The notes beneath the pieces were generated by a model. The model worked only from the letters and a program-made list of their open reading frames with translations, had not been told where the DNA came from and did not search any database. The translations under genes were made by a program, and so were the position numbers. Below are positions 17,811 to 25,479 of a stretch of DNA of 64,000 bases, piece after piece. Positions within the stretch are counted from its first letter, which is position 1. Every line of letters begins with the position of its first letter. This stretch comes from Dietzia natronolimnaea (GTDB taxonomy: Bacteria > Actinomycetota > Actinomycetes > Mycobacteriales > Mycobacteriaceae): NCBI RefSeq assembly GCF_039525805.1, contig NZ_BAAAHZ010000014.1, one strand, 5' to 3'.

Positions 17811-18433
17811 TGACCGACCCGACTCCGTCGACCGCGGACGCGCCCGCGGCGGGGATCCTGCGCACCCTGCGTGAGGATCTCGCCGCGGCGCGTGCCCACG
17901 ACCCGGCGGCCCGGGGAGATGTCGAGAACGCGATCGTCTACTCCGGCCTGCACGCGATCTGGTCCCACCGGCTCTCCCACCGACTGTGGGTGGCCGGCGG
18001 GGCCGGCCGGTTCGCGGCACGCATCCTGAGCCAGTTCACCCGGTTCCTCACGGGGATCGAGATCCACCCCGGTGCCACCATCGGTCGGCGGTTCTTCATC
18101 GACCACGGCATGGGCGTGGTCATCGGGGAGACCGCGGAGATCGGTGACGACTGCATGCTCTACCACGGGGTCACCCTGGGCGGCGTCTCGCTCAAGCACG
18201 TCAAGCGCCACCCCACCCTGGGCGACCGCGTGACCGTCGGCGCCGGGGCCAAGATCCTGGGCCCCGTCGAGATCGGTTCGGACTCGTCGGTCGGCGCCAA
18301 CGCCGTGGTGGTCAAGGACGCCCCGGCCAACTCGATCGTCGTGGGCATCCCGGGCGTCGCCAAGCCCGCCAAGGAGTCGAAGGAGGAGCTGCGCGACGCG
18401 CAGTTCTACATCGACCCCGCCATCTACATCTGA
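17810..18433 (+). CDS. cysE: Serine O-acetyltransferase
   Basis: A 207-aa serine acetyltransferase making O-acetylserine from serine and acetyl-CoA. The N-terminal helical part (to about residue 75) is followed by a left-handed hexapeptide-repeat helix. The segment with DHGMGVVIGE and HGVTLGG carries the catalytic His/Asp pair. The C-terminus ends in Ile, as in SAT proteins that dock into the CysK active site (YIDPAIYI). It starts inside the cysK stop codon. A strong hairpin follows the stop. Confidence 0.96.
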   Translation: MTDPTPSTADAPAAGILRTLREDLAAARAHDPAARGDVENAIVYSGLHAIWSHRLSHRLWVAGGAGRFAARILSQFTRFLTGIEIHPGATIGRRFFIDHGMGVVIGETAEIGDDCMLYHGVTLGGVSLKHVKRHPTLGDRVTVGAGAKILGPVEIGSDSSVGANAVVVKDAPANSIVVGIPGVAKPAKESKEELRDAQFYIDPAIYI

Positions 18434-18438
18434 CCCCT

Positions 18439-18490
18439 CGAGGTCCGGGACCCACCCCACGAATCCCGTGGGGGCGGGTCCCGGACCTCG
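18439..18490 (+). terminator. Strong hairpin terminator after cysE
   Basis: Perfect 15-bp arms CGAGGTCCGGGACCC and GGGTCCCGGACCTCG enclose an inner CCCCAC/GTGGGGG stem. It begins 6 bp after the cysE stop and ends the cysKE operon. Confidence 0.85.
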
Positions 18491-18605
18491 TCGTGGTTCC
18501 GGCCGTCCCGGCCACGCGCCCGATCGCTGTCCGGGGCTGGCCCGCGCCGCGCGGCCGGGGATAGGATCGCCGTCACCGCACCGCGGGATCGAGGTGATCG
18601 TGACC

Positions 18606-19640
18606 ATGACGACGACGATGCGGGCCTGGGTGGTCCGCGAGCCGGCACCCCTGGCGCGGTCCCCGCTGGACCTCGTCGAGCTCCCCGTGCCCGAGCCCGG
18701 GCCGGGGGAGATCCTGATCCGCGTCCTCACGTGCGGGGTCTGCCGGACCGACCTGCACGTCGCCACAGGTGACCTCCCGGTCCGCCGACCGCGGGTGGTC
18801 CCCGGCCACGAGATCGTCGGAGAGGTCGTCGGTTCGGGTCCCGGGTGCGTCCGGTTCGTCACCGGTGACCGGGTGGGCGTCCCCTGGCTGCGGGGCACCT
18901 GCGGGAGTTGCGGTGCCTGCCGGGCCGGACGGGAGAACCTGTGCGCCCGGTCCCGCTACACCGGATGGGATGCCGATGGCGGCTACGCGGAGTTCACCAC
19001 CGCTGCCGAGGCCTTCGCCTACGCCCTTCCCGACGGGATCGACGACCTCTCGGCCGCGCCGCTGCTCTGCGCGGGCATCATCGGGTACCGAGCGCTGAAG
19101 CGTGCGGCGCTCCCGCCGGGCGGCAGGCTGGGCGTCTACGGCTTCGGCGGTTCGGCCCATCTCACCGCGCAACTCGCCCTCGCGCAGGGGGCGGAGGTCC
19201 ACGTGCTCACCCGGGGCGAGGGCGCGCGCCGGTTGGCGCTCGAGCTGGGAGCGGCCTCGGCAGGCGACGCCCGCGAGCACCCCCCGGTCCCGCTCGACGC
19301 CGCGATCCTCTTCGCTCCGGCGGGGGAGATCGTGCCGGTGGCCCTGGCGGCACTCGCCCCCGGCGCGACGCTGGCCGTGGCCGGCATCCACCTCTCCGAC
19401 ATCCCCCGGCTCGACTACCAGCGGCACCTGTTCCACGAGCGGACGGTGACCAGTGTGGAGAGCAACACCCGCTCCGACGGCGAGGAGTTCCTCGCCCTGG
19501 CCGAGCGCCTCGCTCTCCGCCCCACCTCCCACGAGTACCGGCTCGACGAGGCCCCCGACGCCCTGGCCTACCTCGACGCGGGGGACGTCCGCGGCGCCGG
19601 TGTCCTGCGCGTGGCCCACCGGTCCACCGAACGGCGCTGA
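18606..19640 (+). CDS. adhA: Zinc-dependent alcohol dehydrogenase (AdhA-like)
   Basis: A 344-aa medium-chain zinc alcohol dehydrogenase, NAD(P)-dependent and cytosolic. Catalytic zinc ligands are Cys43 and His68-Glu69 (GHEI). The structural zinc lobe has Cys99, Cys102, Cys105 and Cys113 with normal spacing. The Rossmann loop is GVYGFGGSAH near 175-185. It resembles mycobacterial AdhA. Two in-frame GTG codons lie upstream, but GAGGTGAT is best spaced for the ATG. It is followed after 69 bp by fdhD on the same strand; no clear functional tie to it. Confidence 0.9.
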   Translation: MTTTMRAWVVREPAPLARSPLDLVELPVPEPGPGEILIRVLTCGVCRTDLHVATGDLPVRRPRVVPGHEIVGEVVGSGPGCVRFVTGDRVGVPWLRGTCGSCGACRAGRENLCARSRYTGWDADGGYAEFTTAAEAFAYALPDGIDDLSAAPLLCAGIIGYRALKRAALPPGGRLGVYGFGGSAHLTAQLALAQGAEVHVLTRGEGARRLALELGAASAGDAREHPPVPLDAAILFAPAGEIVPVALAALAPGATLAVAGIHLSDIPRLDYQRHLFHERTVTSVESNTRSDGEEFLALAERLALRPTSHEYRLDEAPDALAYLDAGDVRGAGVLRVAHRSTERR

Positions 19641-19709
19641 CCTCTGGCCCGCCGGGCCTCCGGCTGACCGCGGCGGCGGCTGAACCCGGCACCGGCTAGC
19701 CTCTGCACC

Positions 19710-20531
19710 ATGGGACGACGGACGAGTCGTCACCCCGCGCGGAGGATCATCGCCGGCAGTGACGCCAGACGTGAGGTGGCGACCCTCGCGGTGGAGGAGC
19801 CGCTGGAGGTCCGTCTCGGGGGACGCCCCTACCTCGTCACGATGCGCACCCCGGGCGACGACATGGACCTGGCCGCCGGTTACCTGGTGTCGGAGGGGGC
19901 GATCTGGCACCGCGACCACCTCCCCGAGATCTGCTACTGCACCACGGTGAGCGGCCGCACCGAGCAGGACTACAACACCCTCACCGTGACCCTGTCCCCG
20001 GATGTCCCGGAGCCCCGGTCCGTCCGCGCGACCGCCATGACCAGCTCCTGCGGGGTGTGCGGCGTCGACTCGGTCGCGGAGGTGCGCAAGGCGACCCACT
20101 TCCCCGCCGAGCCGGCCACCCCCCTGGTCGGGGCTGCGGTCCTGCTCTCCCTTCCCGACCGGCTCCGCGAGGGCCAGATCGTCTTCGGCCGCACCGGCGG
20201 GGTCCACGCGGCGGCCCTGTTCTCCCCCGACGGCGACCTGCTCTGTCTGCGCGAGGACGTCGGTCGGCACAACGCGGTGGACAAGGTGGTGGGTTGGGCC
20301 CTGCGCGAGGGCCGGCTCCCGCTGCGGGAGACGATCCTGCAGGTCTCCGGGCGTGCCTCGTTCGAACTCGTGCAGAAGACGTCCATGGCGGGGATCCCGG
20401 TGATCTCCGCGGTCAGCGCCCCCTCGTCGTTGGCCGTGGACCTGGCCGCCGAGACCGGGGTGACGCTGGTCGGGTTCAGCAGGGGCGACCGCGCGACCGT
20501 CTACACCCATCCGGAGCGCGTCGCCGACTGA
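19710..20531 (+). CDS. fdhD: Formate dehydrogenase accessory sulfurtransferase FdhD
   Basis: A 273-aa FdhD. It passes sulfur from a cysteine desulfurase to the molybdenum cofactor so that the bis-MGD formate dehydrogenase-type enzyme is active. The sulfur-carrying pair is Cys114 and Cys117 in SSCGVCG. The C-terminal QVSGRASFELVQK and GIPVISAVSAPS segments are standard. It lies 65 bp upstream of an FdhF/YdeP-type oxidoreductase, its likely client. Confidence 0.96.
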   Translation: MGRRTSRHPARRIIAGSDARREVATLAVEEPLEVRLGGRPYLVTMRTPGDDMDLAAGYLVSEGAIWHRDHLPEICYCTTVSGRTEQDYNTLTVTLSPDVPEPRSVRATAMTSSCGVCGVDSVAEVRKATHFPAEPATPLVGAAVLLSLPDRLREGQIVFGRTGGVHAAALFSPDGDLLCLREDVGRHNAVDKVVGWALREGRLPLRETILQVSGRASFELVQKTSMAGIPVISAVSAPSSLAVDLAAETGVTLVGFSRGDRATVYTHPERVAD

Positions 20532-20596
20532 TCCGGCACCGCGCGCACTCCCGGGCCGCGGCTGCGGCGCGGTGTGTTCCGGCGCACAATGGGTCC

Positions 20597-22945
20597 ATGA
20601 GCCTCGTCCCCCGCATCCGTCGGTCCGCGCCCATCGCCGACATCGACGAGGACGACCTGCGGGTCGGCGAACCCGAGACCAGCGCGGCGGGGCTCAAGGC
20701 CGTCTCGGTGGCGCTCGAGCGGGGGATCTCGCAGGCCGGGGCGACCCGGACGGCGCGGGCGTTGGCCCGCCTCAACCACCGTGGCGGCACGGACTGCCCC
20801 GGGTGCGCCTGGCCCGAGTCCATCACCGGTCCGCGCAAGCCGGCGGAGTTCTGCGAGAACGGCGCCAAGGCGGTGGCCGAGGAGTCCACGACCCGGACGG
20901 TGACCCCCGAGTGGTGGGCCGCCCACCCGATCCGCGAGCTGCGGGACAAGACCGAGTACTGGCTGGGCAACCAGGGCCGGATCACCGAGCCGGTGGTGCT
21001 CAGGCCCGGCGACGAGCACTACTCTCCGATCGGCTGGCGGGAGGCGTTCGCGCTCATGGCCGAGCACGTCACCGCCACCTCGCCCGACCGCTGCGTGTTC
21101 TACACCTCCGGTCGGACGGCCAACGAGACCGCGTTCATGTACCAACTTCTCGCGCGGTCCATCGGCACCAACAACCTGCCCGACTGCTCCAACATGTGCC
21201 ACGAGTCCTCCGGGTCGGCCATGACGCCCACGCTCGGCATCGGCAAGGGGACTGTCTCGCTCGAGGATTTCGATCACGCGGACGTCATCCTCGTCGTCGG
21301 ACAGAATCCCGGCACCAACCACCCACGGATGCTCTCCACCCTCACCGACGCCCGGCGGCGCGGGGCCCACGTGGTGGCGGTCAACCCGTTGCCCGAGGCC
21401 GGACTGCTGGGGTTCGCCGATCCGCAGTCCCCCACCGGGATCGCCAAGAGCCTGGTCGAGGGCGGGGGCGAGACCGTCTCGGATGACTTCCTGCAGATCA
21501 AGGTGGGTGGCGACCTCGCGCTGTTCCAGGCCCTGGGCCACCTGCTGCTCCGGGCCGAGGAGGCCGCGCCCGGCACGGTCGTGGACCGCGACTTCGTGGA
21601 CACGTGCACCGAGGGCTTCCGGGACTACGCCGCCGCGCGTGCCGAGCTTGACTGGGAGACCACCGAGCGGGCCACGGGTCTGCGCCGCGACCAGGTCGAG
21701 CGACTGGCGACGCTGCTCGTGCACTCGCGGGGCACGATCATCTGCTGGGCTCTGGGACTCACGCAGCAGCCCCACTCGGTGGACACCCTGCGCGAGATCG
21801 TCAACGTCCTGCTGCTGCAGGGCAACTTCGGCAAGCCCGGTGCCGGCGCCTGCCCGGTCCGCGGCCACTCGAACGTGCAGGGCGACCGGACCATGGGGAT
21901 CTGGGAGAAGCCGGGCGCGACGTTGTTGGACGGGCTCGACAACGAGTTCGGCATCGCCTCGCCGCGTGAGCACGGCTACGACTCGACCGAGACGCTCGAG
22001 GCGTTCGAGCGCGGTGACGTGGACGTGTTCGTCTCCATGGGCGGCAACTTCGCCAAGGCCTGCTCGGACACCGACGTCCTCGAGAAGGGGATGCAACGCA
22101 CCGGGTTGACCGTCCACGTGTCGACCAAGCCCAACCGCTCCCACGTGGTCCACGGGCAGACGTCGCTCATCCTGCCGACTCTCGGGCGGACGGACCGCGA
22201 CGACCGCCACCCCGGGGGCGCGCAGTTCGTCTCGGTGGAGGACTCGATGTCGGTGATCCGCTCGTCCCAGGGGCGGCTGGAGCCGGTGTCGGAGCAGTTG
22301 CTCAGCGAACCGCAGATCGTCGCGGGCATGGCGGAGGCGATCCTGGGTCACGACCACCCGGTGGGGTGGCGCGCGATGGCGGAGGACTACGACGTGATCC
22401 GGGACCACATCGCGCGGGTGATCCCCGGCTTCACCGACTACAACCGGCGGGTGCGGCAGAAGTCCGGGTTCGTGCTGCCCAATCCACCGCGCGACACCCG
22501 GTCCTTCGCCACCCCGTCCGGGCGCGCGCACTTCACGGTGTCACCGCTCGAGTGGCTGGAGGCCCCGGCCGGGCACCTGATCCTGCAGACCATGCGGTCC
22601 CACGACCAGTACAACACCACTTTCTACGGTCTCGACGACCGCTACCGGGGCATCTCCGAGGGGCGCCGGGTGATCCTCGTGAACCCGGATGACCTGCGCG
22701 ACCTGGGCCTCGCGGACCGCCAGCTGGTCGACGTGGTGAGTGTGTTCACCGGCTCGGACGGCGTGACAAGCGAGCGTCGGGCGGAGGAGTTCCGGCTGGT
22801 GTCCTACCCGACGGCCCGCGGCTGCTGCGCGGCCTACTTCCCCGAGGCCAACAACCTGGTCCACCGTCAGAACGTGGCGCGGGAGTCCAACACGCCCGGT
22901 TTCAAGGCGGTGACCGTCCGGTTCGAGCCGCGAAGCGAGCGCTAG
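20597..22945 (+). CDS. FdhF/YdeP-family molybdopterin oxidoreductase
   Basis: A 782-aa bis-MGD enzyme of the FdhF/YdeP family, related to formate dehydrogenase H; the substrate of this branch is uncertain. Cys201 in SNMCHESSG stands where E. coli FdhF has selenocysteine. Only two N-terminal cysteines are seen (Cys67, Cys70 in DCPGCAWP), so the classic four-Cys 4Fe-4S site of FdhF is missing, as in YdeP. The MGD-binding C-terminal domain (about 630-780) is complete. No Tat signal, so cytosolic. fdhD precedes it and a MobA-MoeA fusion lies 2.5 kb on. The last codons and stop are duplicated downstream. Confidence 0.9.
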   Translation: MSLVPRIRRSAPIADIDEDDLRVGEPETSAAGLKAVSVALERGISQAGATRTARALARLNHRGGTDCPGCAWPESITGPRKPAEFCENGAKAVAEESTTRTVTPEWWAAHPIRELRDKTEYWLGNQGRITEPVVLRPGDEHYSPIGWREAFALMAEHVTATSPDRCVFYTSGRTANETAFMYQLLARSIGTNNLPDCSNMCHESSGSAMTPTLGIGKGTVSLEDFDHADVILVVGQNPGTNHPRMLSTLTDARRRGAHVVAVNPLPEAGLLGFADPQSPTGIAKSLVEGGGETVSDDFLQIKVGGDLALFQALGHLLLRAEEAAPGTVVDRDFVDTCTEGFRDYAAARAELDWETTERATGLRRDQVERLATLLVHSRGTIICWALGLTQQPHSVDTLREIVNVLLLQGNFGKPGAGACPVRGHSNVQGDRTMGIWEKPGATLLDGLDNEFGIASPREHGYDSTETLEAFERGDVDVFVSMGGNFAKACSDTDVLEKGMQRTGLTVHVSTKPNRSHVVHGQTSLILPTLGRTDRDDRHPGGAQFVSVEDSMSVIRSSQGRLEPVSEQLLSEPQIVAGMAEAILGHDHPVGWRAMAEDYDVIRDHIARVIPGFTDYNRRVRQKSGFVLPNPPRDTRSFATPSGRAHFTVSPLEWLEAPAGHLILQTMRSHDQYNTTFYGLDDRYRGISEGRRVILVNPDDLRDLGLADRQLVDVVSVFTGSDGVTSERRAEEFRLVSYPTARGCCAAYFPEANNLVHRQNVARESNTPGFKAVTVRFEPRSER

Positions 22946-23014
22946 CGAGCGCAGCGGCGAGTAACCGGCGCACGGGCGGAGCCCGGTTCGAGCCGCGGAG
23001 CGAGCGCTAGCGAG
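22918..23014. repeat. Direct repeat of the fdhF-like gene's 3' end
   Basis: A 32-bp sequence (CCGGTTCGAGCCGC...GCGCTAGCGAG) occurs at 22918-22949 and again at 22983-23014 with one mismatch. The first copy includes the last codons and stop of the molybdoenzyme gene; the second repeats them 65 bp on, in non-coding DNA. Each copy contains the palindrome CGCTAGCG. The convergent MFS gene ends at 23111; the remaining 96 bp show nothing I recognise. Confidence 0.8.
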
Positions 23015-23110
23015 GGTGGGCGGCCCGCCGCTCACCTGTGCATCCGCTCGTGCGCCCGCCGTACGCCTCAGCCGATGCGCTCTCGCGTGCACCACCGCGC
23101 ACGCGCGTGT

Positions 23111-24760
23111 TCATGGTCGGGGGCGGGTCCCCCGGTTGCGGGCAGGCGCGGAAGCGGATGCCATCGAGGCGGGTTCGGAACCGCCGGCGACCCCGGCGTC
23201 CCCCGCAGCAGCAGCAGCAGCAGCCGCAGCCGCAGCCGCATCCCCCGTCTCCGATTCGCCGTGGGGGACGTAACCCCGCCCGGGGGCCACGAACAGCAGC
23301 ACCACCGCAGCGCCCGCCGCGACCAGCCCCAGCGCGAACAGTGCGTCGGAGATCCCGGTCACGAAGACGTCGGCGGCGGCATCGACTATCCCCTGGAGCG
23401 CCGGCCCGGCCACGGCGACGAACTCCACCGCGCCGGCGAACGAGCTCTCCACCGCCTGACGCCCGGACTCGGGCACGCCGGGCAGGACGTCGACGATCCC
23501 GGTGGCGTAGCGGCCGGCCAGGATGCTGCCCGAGAGCGCGATGCCGATCGCGGCTCCCACCTCGCGCATCGCGTCGTTGACGGCGGCGGCCACCCCCTGT
23601 TCGTCGACGGAGATGTCGGAGACGATCGCCGAGGTCGCCGGCGCCGTCGAGAGCCCCAGACCCACGCCCGCCGCGAGCATCGGCCACATGATGTCCCAGT
23701 ACGTGGAGTCGACACCCAGCCGGGAGAGCAGGATCATCCCGGCCGCGATCGCGCCGACGCCCACCACGGAGACGACCCGCAGTCCGACCACGGCGGTGAT
23801 GCGGGGCGAGACCAGCGAGAAGAGCAGGACCGGCAACGCCATCGGTGCCAACGCCAGGGAGGCGGCGATCGGGTCGTACCCCTTGACCAACTGCAGGTAC
23901 TGCACGATCAGCAGGAAGAACCCGAAGATCGTGAGGAACTGCATCCCGACGGAGATGGAACCCGTGGCGAAGCCCCGCCGGCGGAAGTACCGCACGTCGA
24001 GAAGGGGATCGGTGGCACGGAGTTCGACCAGGACGAAGGCCAGCAGGCTCACCGCGGCCACGATGAGGGTGACGACGACGAGGGGGTCGGAGAAACTCGT
24101 GTGCGCGCCCTCGATGAGGCCGAAGACGACGCCACCGACCGCCAGCGCCGAGAACACGGATCCCAGCACGTCCGGCCGCCCGTGCCGGGACGCCACGGAT
24201 TCACCGATCGTGAGGGCGGCCAGGAGCACCAGCAGACCGATGCCGGAGTAGACCACGAAGATCGCCTTCCACGACCACACCTCCAGCATGACCCCCGAGC
24301 TGAGCAGGCCGACGATCCCGCCGATACCCGCGAACCCGGCCCACATGCCCACTGCGGAACCGCGACGCTCGGACGGGAAACTGGCGGTGAGCAGCGAGAG
24401 CGTGGAGGGCATGACGAACGCCGCGCCCACTCCGGCCACCGCACGCAGGACGATCACCCAGAGCGGCGAGTCCAGCCAGATGGGCAGGGCCGAGGACACG
24501 GTGAACAGGGCCAGCCCCACGATGAGGGTGGCCCGGCGGCCGAAGCGGTCGCCCAGGGCGCCTGCGGTGAGCACGAGCGCGGCGAGCGCCAGCGTGTAGG
24601 AATCGACGATCCAGGTCAGCTGGGCCTGGGTGGCCCCGGTGGCCACGGCGATGTCCGGGAGGGAGGTGTACAGCGCGGACATCGTGGCGACGACCAGCGA
24701 CACCGCCACGATGTTGACGAACAGCAGCCAGCGGCGCCGTCCGGTGGTCAGTTCCAGCAC
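23111..24760 (-). CDS. MFS drug-efflux transporter (EmrB/QacA, DHA2 type)
   Basis: A 549-aa proton-coupled multidrug exporter with about 14 transmembrane helices. The motif GALGDRFGRR (about 67-76) is MFS motif A, and the WIVDSYTL segment is typical of the DHA2 group. Odd feature: the C-terminal cytoplasmic tail has 12 consecutive alanines near residue 508, encoded by a GCT/GCG run, in an Ala/Ser-rich disordered extension. The start is GTG with GGGAG upstream. It is divergent from a TetR gene, with a perfect operator between, so it is almost surely repressed by that TetR. The exported compound is unknown. Confidence 0.9.
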   Translation of the reverse strand: MLELTTGRRRWLLFVNIVAVSLVVATMSALYTSLPDIAVATGATQAQLTWIVDSYTLALAALVLTAGALGDRFGRRATLIVGLALFTVSSALPIWLDSPLWVIVLRAVAGVGAAFVMPSTLSLLTASFPSERRGSAVGMWAGFAGIGGIVGLLSSGVMLEVWSWKAIFVVYSGIGLLVLLAALTIGESVASRHGRPDVLGSVFSALAVGGVVFGLIEGAHTSFSDPLVVVTLIVAAVSLLAFVLVELRATDPLLDVRYFRRRGFATGSISVGMQFLTIFGFFLLIVQYLQLVKGYDPIAASLALAPMALPVLLFSLVSPRITAVVGLRVVSVVGVGAIAAGMILLSRLGVDSTYWDIMWPMLAAGVGLGLSTAPATSAIVSDISVDEQGVAAAVNDAMREVGAAIGIALSGSILAGRYATGIVDVLPGVPESGRQAVESSFAGAVEFVAVAGPALQGIVDAAADVFVTGISDALFALGLVAAGAAVVLLFVAPGRGYVPHGESETGDAAAAAAAAAAAAGDAGVAGGSEPASMASASAPARNRGTRPRP

Positions 24761-24800
24761 TTCGGCTCCCTGGGGTCGGAGGTGGCGACATCTGAAGAAA

Positions 24801-24817
24801 CGATACCGCCGGTATCG
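24801..24817. promoter_or_regulatory. TetR operator between MFS pump and tetR
   Basis: Perfect palindrome CGATACCG-C-CGGTATCG, 40 bp before the MFS start and 48 bp before the TetR start. A half-site-like CCGTATCC follows at about 24832. Typical geometry for a TetR-family operator that represses both divergent genes. Confidence 0.75.
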
Positions 24818-24864
24818 GTCGGGTCACCACACCGTATCCCACCGGGGGCCGTCACAATGGACCC

Positions 24865-25479
24865 ATGCAGTCTCCGACCGATCCGCGCCGCGCCCGCTCG
24901 CGGGGAAAACTCCTGGACGCCGCGGTGGACCTGCTCCTGTCAGGTGGTGCCGCGGCGGTGACGGTGGACGCGGTCACCCGCGTGTCCGGCGTCGCCCGGA
25001 CCACGCTGTACCGCAATTTCCCCTCCACCGACTCACTGATCGCGGCGGCGTTCCGGCGCCTGCTGCCGGCGCCGGAGCCGCCTCCGAGTGACGCCCCGGT
25101 GCGCGATCAACTCGTCCAGCTGTGCACGTCCATGACGCGCCTGATCCAGGACGCCCCGCTCCAGCAGTCGATGTGGGGATGGCTGGCGATGGGCCGGGGT
25201 GCCGGGGACGACGACGAGGTGGGCGAGCTGCGCCGCGGCGTCGTGGACTCCTACGCCGCCCCCCTGCACGCCGTCCTGTCCACCGCCGAGTCCGCCGGAA
25301 CCCTGATCCCCGGGGACCGCGACCTGGCGGTGGCCCAGCTCGCCGGGCCGGTGGTCCTCGCGCGCATGATCGGACTGCGACCGTTCACCGCCGCGGACAT
25401 CGAGATGCTCGTCGACGACTTCCTGCGCAGCCGCCTCGCGGGGGAGGCGGCCCGGCACCGCGCGGTGGCCGACTCGTGA
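24865..25479 (+). CDS. TetR-family repressor of the MFS pump
   Basis: A 204-aa TetR-type regulator. The N-terminal helix-turn-helix covers about residues 12-58 (GKLLDAAVDLLLSGG, ARTTLYRNFPSTDSL). The C-terminal ligand domain is family-typical and unspecific. Divergent from the DHA2 exporter with a perfect dyad between, so it likely represses the exporter and itself until a substrate drug binds. Its stop overlaps the GTG start of the MobA-MoeA fusion (GTGA), so that gene is translationally coupled to it, an unexpected pairing. Confidence 0.88.
   Translation: MQSPTDPRRARSRGKLLDAAVDLLLSGGAAAVTVDAVTRVSGVARTTLYRNFPSTDSLIAAAFRRLLPAPEPPPSDAPVRDQLVQLCTSMTRLIQDAPLQQSMWGWLAMGRGAGDDDEVGELRRGVVDSYAAPLHAVLSTAESAGTLIPGDRDLAVAQLAGPVVLARMIGLRPFTAADIEMLVDDFLRSRLAGEAARHRAVADS

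Noticed and set aside
20501..22531. Minus-strand open frame of about 680 codons.
   Set aside because: Antisense to the FdhF/YdeP-family gene; no domain motif recognised.
20597..22945. Selenoprotein formate dehydrogenase H.
   Set aside because: The active-site position is an ordinary Cys codon (TGC, residue 201) and the N-terminal 4Fe-4S cysteines are missing, so it is an FdhF/YdeP relative.
23204..23239. CAG/CCG triplet run as a separate repeat element or CRISPR fragment.
   Set aside because: It is in frame within the MFS gene and encodes polyalanine; no spacers or repeat-spacer periodicity.
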